A DNA stretch of 9,959 nt from Calditrichaeota bacterium AABM5.125.24. GTDB lineage: Bacteria; Electryoneota; AABM5-125-24; Hatepunaeales; Hatepunaeaceae. This document shows, piece by piece, positions 1 to 5,453 of the stretch. The position numbers and the translations under genes were made by a program. The DNA lies in the NCBI GenBank assembly GCA_002127415.1, contig MWJR01000130.1, positions 1 to 9,959 on the forward strand. Reading direction: 5' to 3'. The notes beneath the pieces are model-generated. The model saw only the letters and a list, made by a program, of their open reading frames with translations. It searched no databases and had not been told where the DNA came from. The first letter of the stretch is position 1, and each line of letters starts with the position of its first letter.

Positions 1-2
1 CT

Positions 3-2414
3 CCCGAGGGCGACCCCGGACGCATCATCGAACGCTCGACCCGACCCAAGGCCTGGAACCGGCTTGGGGATTACGTAACCCATCCCGATGCTGTATCTGA
101 ACAGGACTTCGTCATCGTCTATACCGATACCCTGACTGAACCGTTCTATGTGGGAACCGATCCCATCGACGGCCCGCACTTCCCGCTCGGCATCAAGATC
201 GTCCAGAAGTCGTATGCCTGGAGCTACAACTACGCCCAGAACTTCATCATCATCGACTGGGAGGTCGAGAACATCGCCGGCAACTATCTGAAGAACCTCT
301 ACGTCGGGCTCTACGTGGATGCCGACGTGGGGTGGGAGGGTGAGCCCAACAACTGGTATCTGGACGATGTATGCGGCTTTCAGCGCTGGTTCTACTATGA
401 GCGCCCGGACGGTCTGATCGATTCTTCGGTCATAAATACGGCCTGGATCGCCGACAACGATGGTCGTCCGGTGGATATCTCTTCAGGCGTCGATTTCACC
501 TGCCCGGGCGTGACCGGGGTGCGGGTGGTTCGGGCTCCCAACCCCAAACTTCGCACCTCGTTCAACTGGTGGATATCCAACGGCAACCCCGACTACGACT
601 TCGGTCCATCCTGGCAGGATGACGGCGCGCCCGGATCCTGGACCGATATCTACGGCACGCCGATGGGCGATACCCGTAAGTATTTCGTCCTCTCCAACCG
701 GGAATTCGATTACGATCAGGTCTTCGTGGACGACTCCACCTGGATTGTAACCCACCCGCATATTATCTGCGACCGCTGGACGGGGGCTGAGGTCGAGCGG
801 CACTCCTGGGATGTTCCGGACGCTGCGAACGCACCCGATCTGGCTAACGGCTTTGATACCCGCTACCTGCTCTCCTGGGGACCGCTCGGCATCTTTGACC
901 ATTTCGACGATGCGGGCGACCGGATATATCGGCTCAACCCCGGTGAGAAGTTCTCGATGACCATCGCATACGTGGCCGGTGATAACTTCCACGACCGAAA
1001 CAGGTCTCAGCCCGATAACGAGAACATAGATCACGAGCTGTTCAATTTCGCCAGTTTGCGCTATACGGCCGACTGGGCGGCCCGCGTTTATGACAACCCG
1101 ATGATCGACACCCCTGTTTATGACTGGGGGAACGACCATGTCCAGGGGACTAATGATCGGGACGGCTCTGAAGGTGACGGCATCCTCGATACCGGTGACG
1201 GCTGGTTCGGTGAGGATGTGGGGGAAGATGGGATCTTCGCGGCGTCAATCGGTGATGTAGCCTACCGATGGGAGGGGGGTATCCGCGTGGAGGACGTATA
1301 TCCCGGCCCCGACGAGGGTGAGAACGACGGCCACCTTTCTCGCAGCGAGGATGCCCTGGAGCGGCCGGAGGAGTTCGAATACACCCGCCTTAACGGGATA
1401 CTCGACTTCGGCGACGGGGTTCCCGATTTCCGGGGTCCGCCGCCGCCGCCATCGCCTATCTGCGAGCTGGTTACCGAACCTCGCACTGTTCATACCTTTC
1501 CCGATTCGATTATTTACTTTGACCGGGATTTTCTGGCCCGGAATATTGTGCTGAGCTGGAACAGGTCGCCGTCGCAGGACACCTTTATGGCTGTGGATCC
1601 GTTCTCGCGTGAGCTGGATTTCGAGGGCTACCGGCTCTACGTTTCGAACACCGGGCTCGAGCGGGATTTCGCTTTTCTGGATGAGTTTGATCGTGTCGAT
1701 TTCGCCCTCTACAGCGAGCACGATTCACTGGCTTCCCGGCCGGTCGAGCGTGAGGATATGCTGCCTCCTGACAGCGTCATCGGCGGCATCAAGCTATATC
1801 GCAAGCCAGTAGGGTATAATATCGGGCTGTCAGGGTCGGGGGATATGTTCTACGATGAGGATACCGAGGATTATTTCTACATAATCCGCGACGCCCATCC
1901 GATGGTGCCGCGTTACTACTCGGTAACCGCCTTTGACTACGGCGACTACAAGAGCGGCACTCCACCACTCGAGTCTGCGCGGCGGGCCAGTATGATATAT
2001 GCTGCACCGTCGAGCAACTACAGCGGGAATGTGACCGTGGTTCCGAATCCGTATCGGGCGAATGTTGACTATACCCGACCTCACGGCGGAGGGCTGTCGT
2101 GGGAGAATCGGGACGACGGCACCCCCGAATTCTTCCCCCAGATCGACCGACGGCTCTACTTCTACAACCTGCCGCGCCACTGCCTGATAAGAATATACAC
2201 TGTTTCAGGGGACCTGGTCGATATCGTTCCTCACAACGTGGCCGGGGATGAATACCAGGGATGGGAGGCGGATTTCGCCGAAGCCTGGGACCTGAACTCA
2301 CGCAACAGGCAGCAGGTGGTATCGGGGATGTATCTGTTCACCGTGGAGGAGATGAACGCCGGTGGTGGGAGCACTGGAAATATTGAGGTGGGTAAGTTTG
2401 TGGTGATTCGGTGA
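3..2414 (+). CDS. Large secreted protein with C-terminal FlgD/T9SS-like domain (5'-partial)
   Basis: The frame is open from the window edge to a TGA stop, giving 803 residues. The start and any signal peptide lie upstream, so the GTG at 150 is only an internal codon. The N-terminal half is rich in Trp, Tyr, Asp and Gly, with stretches such as IIIDWEVENI and LYVGLYVDADVG that I associate with secreted beta-rich proteins of FCB-group bacteria. Around 1153-1420 comes a very acidic Asp/Gly linker (GDGILDTGDGWFGED), possibly Ca2+-binding, then a Pro run near 1437-1455. A fibronectin-III-like stretch follows (about 1540-1975, from LSWNRSP to YYSVTAFDYG). The end (2028-2411) has the PNPYR opening, IRIYTVSGDLV, SGMYLFTVE and final GKFVVIR of FlgD-Ig or Por/T9SS C-terminal sorting-like domains. 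I infer an exported or surface protein; its activity is unknown and no catalytic motif is visible. Confidence 0.85.
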   Translation, partial: PEGDPGRIIERSTRPKAWNRLGDYVTHPDAVSEQDFVIVYTDTLTEPFYVGTDPIDGPHFPLGIKIVQKSYAWSYNYAQNFIIIDWEVENIAGNYLKNLYVGLYVDADVGWEGEPNNWYLDDVCGFQRWFYYERPDGLIDSSVINTAWIADNDGRPVDISSGVDFTCPGVTGVRVVRAPNPKLRTSFNWWISNGNPDYDFGPSWQDDGAPGSWTDIYGTPMGDTRKYFVLSNREFDYDQVFVDDSTWIVTHPHIICDRWTGAEVERHSWDVPDAANAPDLANGFDTRYLLSWGPLGIFDHFDDAGDRIYRLNPGEKFSMTIAYVAGDNFHDRNRSQPDNENIDHELFNFASLRYTADWAARVYDNPMIDTPVYDWGNDHVQGTNDRDGSEGDGILDTGDGWFGEDVGEDGIFAASIGDVAYRWEGGIRVEDVYPGPDEGENDGHLSRSEDALERPEEFEYTRLNGILDFGDGVPDFRGPPPPPSPICELVTEPRTVHTFPDSIIYFDRDFLARNIVLSWNRSPSQDTFMAVDPFSRELDFEGYRLYVSNTGLERDFAFLDEFDRVDFALYSEHDSLASRPVEREDMLPPDSVIGGIKLYRKPVGYNIGLSGSGDMFYDEDTEDYFYIIRDAHPMVPRYYSVTAFDYGDYKSGTPPLESARRASMIYAAPSSNYSGNVTVVPNPYRANVDYTRPHGGGLSWENRDDGTPEFFPQIDRRLYFYNLPRHCLIRIYTVSGDLVDIVPHNVAGDEYQGWEADFAEAWDLNSRNRQQVVSGMYLFTVEEMNAGGGSTGNIEVGKFVVIR

Positions 2415-2456
2415 CAGTCAAGCGTGGGTATTGATGGTGTTGTTACTCCGACCATT

Positions 2457-2541
2457 GGACAATAGACATTTCCTTAGTCACCCCCCCTGCTATTGCAGGG
2501 GGGGAGTAAGGGGGGGTGATTGTTTATATGTCCTATTTTCC
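2457..2541. repeat. C-run/G-run hairpin element, copy A
   Basis: The core at 2481-2504 is a perfect stem of C7-TGC against GCA-G7 with a TATT loop. A second G7-TGA at 2510-2519 can pair instead with TCA-C7 at 2478-2487, so two folds compete. Outer arms extend it imperfectly: GGACAATAGACAT (2457-2469) against ATGTCCTATTTTCC (2528-2541), with one mismatch and one bulge. It lies between convergent genes and could block transcription from either side, but no U-tract follows as in a standard intrinsic terminator. Its layout matches copy B in the opposite orientation. Confidence 0.75.
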
Positions 2542-2548
2542 CTATAAT
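2520..2548 (+). promoter_or_regulatory. Promoter-like sequence between the hairpin copies
   Basis: A perfect TATAAT (2543-2548) lies 17 nt after TTGTTT (2520-2525), a half-matching -35 box. No + strand gene follows. Transcription would run through hairpin copy B and antisense into the 3' end of the LOG-like gene. It could be a chance match in an AT-rich gap or drive a short non-coding or antisense RNA. Confidence 0.25.
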
Positions 2549-2555
2549 CTACATT

Positions 2556-2670
2556 GTGAGGTAAGAACGCAACCCCCCTTTTTATTCCCCCCTTCAATAG
2601 AAGGGGGGATAAGAAGAAGCTGTCTTTAGTGACTGTCAACTATAAAATGTTTCGAGTAATATTACCTCAC
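2556..2670. repeat. 9-bp inverted repeat flanking hairpin copy B
   Basis: GTGAGGTAA at 2556-2564 is perfectly complementary to TTACCTCAC at 2662-2670. The right arm includes the stop codon of the minus-strand LOG-like gene (TCA at 2667-2669), so the mRNA 3' end of that gene could fold back around copy B. Confidence 0.4.
2571..2609. repeat. C-run/G-run hairpin element, copy B (inverted relative to A)
   Basis: The core is C6-TTC, loop AATA, GAA-G6 (2587-2608), extended by one T-A pair to 2586-2609. A second C6 run lies upstream at 2573-2578. Reverse-complemented copy A has the same order: C-run, short T/A spacer, C-run, T-N-C, AATA, G-N-A, G-run. The two are therefore diverged copies of one repeat family in opposite orientation, 51 bp apart. 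Confidence 0.75.
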
Positions 2671-3290
2671 CTGGTAACAAGATCCGCACATTCAGCAGGG
2701 GTCTTCGCGAAGGTGATCATCCCGTCACCGCCGATGATGCGCCGCACCACCGGCTCCCAGAAGGCTCCCAGACACACCACCGGCCTGACCGGTATGAATC
2801 CCTTCAACTGCGTCTCTATAACCATCGACAACTCGACCAGGGTGCCGCTGCTCCCGGGCATAAAGGCGTAGCCGTCCGCCAGCCAGACCAGCGTCAACAG
2901 GCGTTGATCCCAGCGCTCAAGCCTCCATTCGGAAAGGATATATGGATTGGCTTGTCTCTCGGGCAGGTTGTTGCAGGTTACCCCGATGGTGTCACCCCCA
3001 ACCGAACGGGCCCCCGCCGCTGAGGCCTCCATCACCCCGCCATAACCCCCGTTGAACACCACAGCGTTGCGATTGGCAAGCTCTCGTCCGAGGCTATATG
3101 CCCGCCACCACTGAAGCCTTCCTTTAGCAACGTTTGAACCGCCGAAGACCGCTATCAGCCTCCGGGGAGCTGAACCATCAGGGCTAAGCTTGAACTTCCT
3201 CTTATGCAGCGCGTAGATCTTGAACCAGCTTTCCTGGATGACCGAAATCTCGGTCAGGTCTGACGCTGGATCGCTTACATCTGGTTGCAT
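2667..3290 (-). CDS. LOG-family (lysine-decarboxylase-like) protein
   Basis: This 207-residue protein has a Rossmann-type core starting near residue 43 (RRLIAVFGGSN). It continues with FNGGYGGVMEASAAGA (79-94), which matches the GGGxxGLMGAVAxGA region of LOG/SLOG proteins, and then the signature region. LOG enzymes remove the base from nucleoside 5'-monophosphates (cytokinin activation in plants and bacteria). A related subgroup (LDcluster4) includes molybdenum-cofactor carrier proteins. The family Arg is kept as R130 in ERWDQR, and the signature Glu as E153, but PGGxGTxxE reads PGSSGTLVE (145-153), with Ser for the second Gly. The first 40 residues are not part of the core, and no Shine-Dalgarno precedes the ATG, so a shorter protein is possible. 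It lies 52 bp after yhhQ on the same strand, probably co-transcribed. Family membership is fairly sure; the substrate is not known. Confidence 0.85.
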   Translation of the reverse strand: MQPDVSDPASDLTEISVIQESWFKIYALHKRKFKLSPDGSAPRRLIAVFGGSNVAKGRLQWWRAYSLGRELANRNAVVFNGGYGGVMEASAAGARSVGGDTIGVTCNNLPERQANPYILSEWRLERWDQRLLTLVWLADGYAFMPGSSGTLVELSMVIETQLKGFIPVRPVVCLGAFWEPVVRRIIGGDGMITFAKTPAECADLVTR

Positions 3291-3339
3291 GGCAGGGGCG
3301 TGATTTGTGTTGAAGAACCGGATTAACTTATCAATGTTT

Positions 3340-3360
3340 ACTTCAGTTATTGCCTGAAGT
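3340..3360. repeat. Small hairpin at the yhhQ stop
   Basis: ACTTCAG (3340-3346) pairs with CTGAAGT (3354-3360) across a 7-nt loop. It spans the last codons and stop of yhhQ. On the minus strand no T-run follows, so it is at most a weak 3'-end or attenuating structure between yhhQ and the LOG-like gene. The rest of the 52-bp gap shows nothing. Confidence 0.3.
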
Positions 3361-4038
3361 TATGGATTCTATTCGTCTTCTTATCAATCCCACCAGCAGA
3401 TAGACCGCCGGGGTGTCGATTGCGGCGATCAGCCATTTGATTACCAGTTGACCGATCACCAAAGGTAATATCGGCGCCACGCCGTAGAAGGCCAGGAAGA
3501 TGAACACAAAGGTGTCGATGGTCTGCGAGAGGATGGTGGATATGTTGTTTCTCAGCCACAAGAAGCGACCGCCGGTCGCTCGCCGCAGCAGGTGGAACAT
3601 CCACACGTCGTGATACTGGCTGATAAGATAGGCTACGATACTGGCCGCTATCACCCGATAGGTGGCTCCGAGCACCCCTGTAAAGGACACTTCGTTACCC
3701 CAGAAAGGGGCTGGCGGGAGTATCAGGGCGACCTTGATGAGGACCAGCGCCACCAGGTTGGCCACCAGACCACAGATAACCACATTCGCAGCCCGTCGGC
3801 GTCCCCACACTTCGGCGATGACGTCGGTGCACATATAGGTCAGGGCATAGGCTACCACGCCGGCTGGAAAGATCAGATTGCCCACCAGCGGCAGATGCCA
3901 GACCGCCAGCTTGGTGGCAAGCACCTGTGATATTACCAGACTACCAATGAAAATGGCGAGTAGAACCGCATAAAGTTCAATCCCGCCGTTCTGTTGTCGG
4001 GATTCCGGTTTCGGTCGGCTGATGGTCTGTGTTAACAC
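3343..4038 (-). CDS. yhhQ: Queuosine precursor transporter (YhhQ/VUT family)
   Basis: This 231-residue membrane protein has about six hydrophobic segments (near 22-42, 52-72, 84-108, 125-142, 172-195 and 196-218). It carries the YhhQ/PF02592 signatures: CTDVIAEVWGRRRA (70-83), ISQYHDVWMFHLLRR (139-153), LRNNISTILSQTIDT (162-176), and K201 with DTP at 208-210 in the last helix. E. coli YhhQ imports preQ0/preQ1, precursors of the tRNA-modified base queuosine, across the inner membrane. Length is normal for the family. The GTG start fits: an AGGGA-type ribosome site lies about 7 nt upstream and the conserved region begins near residue 20. No queuosine-synthesis gene or preQ1 riboswitch is visible nearby. 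It is divergent from yggS and followed by the LOG-like gene. Whether it carries preQ0, preQ1, queuine or queuosine cannot be read from sequence. Confidence 0.93.
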   Translation of the reverse strand: MLTQTISRPKPESRQQNGGIELYAVLLAIFIGSLVISQVLATKLAVWHLPLVGNLIFPAGVVAYALTYMCTDVIAEVWGRRRAANVVICGLVANLVALVLIKVALILPPAPFWGNEVSFTGVLGATYRVIAASIVAYLISQYHDVWMFHLLRRATGGRFLWLRNNISTILSQTIDTFVFIFLAFYGVAPILPLVIGQLVIKWLIAAIDTPAVYLLVGLIRRRIESITSGNN

Positions 4039-4076
4039 CTGATGTCCCTGTGAGATTGAAGCTGCTTTAATTAAGA

Positions 4077-4105
4077 AAGATAAGGCGTTTGAGGCGGCGG
4101 TGCAA
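4077..4105 (-). promoter_or_regulatory. Possible promoter for yhhQ-LOG
   Basis: On the minus strand TTGCAC (4105-4100) and TATCTT (4082-4077) are separated by 17 nt, giving a start near 4070 and a leader of about 30 nt before the GTG at 4038. The match to consensus is modest (3/6 and 4/6). Confidence 0.3.
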
Positions 4106-4140
4106 CAGACGCAATCTTAATAGAGTCAGCGGTAAATACC

Positions 4141-4169
4141 TTGCGAACAGGGCAAGAAATATTTATATT
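4141..4169 (+). promoter_or_regulatory. Possible promoter for yggS-divIVA-punA
   Basis: TTGCGA (4141-4146) and TATATT (4164-4169) are 17 nt apart, with A/T-rich sequence around the -10. Transcription would begin near 4176, almost on the TTG start codon at 4178, implying a leaderless or nearly leaderless mRNA. No ribosome-binding site is seen before that start. Confidence 0.4.
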
Positions 4170-4177
4170 GTTAAACT

Positions 4178-4978
4178 TTGAATGAATCGATTGAGAAAGG
4201 CTTGCGGGCCGCTGTAGCTGCCCGTCTGGCAGAGATTCGGGAACGCATTGCCTCTGCAGCCAGAACTTCAGGACGCAGTCCTGAGGAGGTCAAGGTTGTA
4301 GGCGTATCCAAGCTGCACAGCCCGGAAGCGATGGCTGCATCAATTCTGGCCGGTCTCGGTGATATTGGAGAGAATCGGGTTCAGGAGGCGGCGGCGAAGC
4401 GGCCGGAGGTCGAACGGCTGCTCAGGCTCAACGACTTCGATGGGCCGGTCAGGTGGCATATGGTGGGTCATCTGCAATCGAATAAAGCCGCCAGGGCGGC
4501 TGCCCTGTTTGATGTGGTGCAGTCGGTTGACAGCGTTAAACTGGCGCGGAAACTGTCCCGTGCGGCTCAGGACACAGGCAGACAGCTCGAAGCTATGATC
4601 GAGGTGAATGTTTCGGGTGAATCGACCAAGGCCGGTGTGGAGCCGGAAGGGTTCGAGGAGTTGGTGGCTGAAGTGGCTTCGTTGCCGGGACTTAAGCTTG
4701 CCGGTCTTATGACCATAGGCCCGTTAACTCAGGACAGGGGGCTTATCACTGCCGCCTTCGAGAAGCTTCGCGAGCTGAGGGAGCGGTCTGGGGTTCGCCA
4801 TCCGGATCTCGCCAGTGGATGGGAGCTTTCAATGGGGATGAGCGACGACTTTCCGCTGGCCATAGCCGCTGGTGCCACAATGGTGCGTATCGGCACAGCC
4901 ATCTTCGGCCCGCGACCGGCAGTCGAATGCAACGTCTCGGCGAAAATCCATGGAGGGCAGATTGCTCAGCCCAATTGA
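4178..4978 (+). CDS. yggS: YggS/PLPBP pyridoxal 5'-phosphate homeostasis protein
   Basis: This 266-residue protein belongs to the UPF0001 alanine-racemase-fold family. These proteins bind PLP without known catalysis and buffer the vitamin B6 and amino-acid/keto-acid pools in the cytoplasm. Visible signatures are K45 in VVGVSKLHSPE (the PLP-lysine position), GENRVQE (64-70), HMVGHLQSNKA (94-104), VNVSGESTKAG (143-153), GLMTIGP (176-182) and the family pattern from LSMGMSDDF (217) to RIGTAIFGPR (237-246). It exceeds the usual ~230 residues by a short N-terminal extension and a ~20-residue tail after FGPR that runs into the next gene. An in-frame TAA at 4172 blocks earlier starts. The TTG at 4178 is the longest choice but has no Shine-Dalgarno; the TTG at 4202 is an alternative. 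The ATG at 4182 is out of frame. It is the first gene of an overlapping set with divIVA and punA. Confidence 0.95.
   Translation: MNESIEKGLRAAVAARLAEIRERIASAARTSGRSPEEVKVVGVSKLHSPEAMAASILAGLGDIGENRVQEAAAKRPEVERLLRLNDFDGPVRWHMVGHLQSNKAARAAALFDVVQSVDSVKLARKLSRAAQDTGRQLEAMIEVNVSGESTKAGVEPEGFEELVAEVASLPGLKLAGLMTIGPLTQDRGLITAAFEKLRELRERSGVRHPDLASGWELSMGMSDDFPLAIAAGATMVRIGTAIFGPRPAVECNVSAKIHGGQIAQPN
4952..4964 (+). promoter_or_regulatory. Ribosome-binding site deciding the divIVA start
   Basis: GGAGGG (4952-4957) lies 4 nt before the TTG at 4962, inside the end of yggS. It favours TTG 4962 over the ATG at 4950, which has no such site before it. The resulting protein begins MLSPIEV, matching the M-x-L-T-P-x-[DE]-I opening of DivIVA proteins. 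Confidence 0.65.
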
Positions 4979-5453
4979 GGTTAAGAAGCAGGAATTCAGC
5001 CGTGCGGTTCGCGGCTATGACCCGGCCGAGGTGCGCAGCTTTCTGGAGACGGTGGCTGACGAACTTGAGAGGCTGTCCGACTCGGTTCACAAGCAGTTGA
5101 CCGAGATCGAAGGGCTCAAGTCGGAGCTGGTCGCCTACCAGCGTATCGAGCAGAATATGAAGGAGGCGCTGGTCAACGCTCAGGAGACCCTTCGCGGCGC
5201 CAAGGAGGGTTCCCAGCGCGAGGCCGACCTGGTGCGGCGGGAGGCCGAGGTTGAAGCCGAGCGTATTATCGCCGATGCCCGCAAGAAGGGGGATGAGATC
5301 CGCCGTGAGGTCGAGACCCTGACCGCCCGTCGTGATGGCTTCGTCCGTAAGCTGCGCAGTCTGCTCAGGTCGGAGCTGGAGCTGATTGAACTGTTGGAAG
5401 GAGAGGAGCTGACCAAAGGTGGCTCAACCGAAACCGAAGACCGGTCCGGATAG
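4962..5453 (+). CDS. divIVA: DivIVA-domain coiled-coil protein
   Basis: From the TTG at 4962 this is 163 residues. The N-terminus (LSPIEVKKQEFSRAVRGYD, residues 2-20, then PAEVRSFLETVADELERL) is the DivIVA domain, which binds curved membrane and marks poles or division sites. Then comes a long, highly charged coiled coil rich in Glu, Arg and Ala (about 40-148) and a short polar tail. The aromatic-Arg pair used for membrane insertion in B. subtilis DivIVA (F17-R18) reads V16-R17, so the Arg is kept and the Phe is not. It overlaps yggS by 17 nt and punA by 35 nt, in different frames, implying translational coupling. In Firmicutes divIVA also sits between the yggS homologue ylmE and ileS. The domain is sure. 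A role in division, polarity or envelope growth is inferred from family and context. An ATG at 4950 would add four residues. Confidence 0.9.
   Translation: MLSPIEVKKQEFSRAVRGYDPAEVRSFLETVADELERLSDSVHKQLTEIEGLKSELVAYQRIEQNMKEALVNAQETLRGAKEGSQREADLVRREAEVEAERIIADARKKGDEIRREVETLTARRDGFVRKLRSLLRSELELIELLEGEELTKGGSTETEDRSG

Larger units (their letters stand above)
2412..2638. repeat. Intergenic segment bounded by a 9-bp inverted repeat
   Basis: TGACAGTCA at 2412-2420 is matched by its exact reverse complement TGACTGTCA at 2630-2638. The left copy includes the TGA stop of the secreted-protein gene. The pair encloses both C-run/G-run hairpins, about 227 bp in all, which resembles a small non-autonomous element or repeat island. 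I see no flanking target-site duplication and no coding capacity. A 9-bp match at this distance could still be chance. Confidence 0.4.

Noticed and set aside
483..1139. Minus-strand open frame of 218 codons
   Set aside because: It is antisense to the secreted-protein gene and its composition reflects that gene's codons; no family resemblance.
2481..2608. CRISPR array from repeated C-rich segments
   Set aside because: There are only two diverged copies in opposite orientation, with no regular spacers and no cas genes.
2587..2620. Standard intrinsic terminator for the secreted-protein gene
   Set aside because: The stem is strong but is followed by ATAAGAAGAAG rather than a T-run. On the other strand the spacer TTTTTATT lies before the stem's C-run rather than after it, so neither copy fits cleanly.
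2629..2871. Small + strand open frame after the repeat island
   Set aside because: It mostly overlaps the conserved LOG signature region in antisense and has no ribosome site; likely spurious even if the promoter-like box is active.
4039..4177. preQ1 riboswitch upstream of yhhQ
   Set aside because: The minus-strand leader shows no preQ1-I type stem with an A-rich tail. If the promoter guess is right, the leader is also too short.
4872..4961. A longer DivIVA N-terminus reaching back into yggS
   Set aside because: Those residues are an out-of-frame reading of the conserved YggS C-terminal motif, and the DivIVA family start matches 4962, which has a ribosome site.
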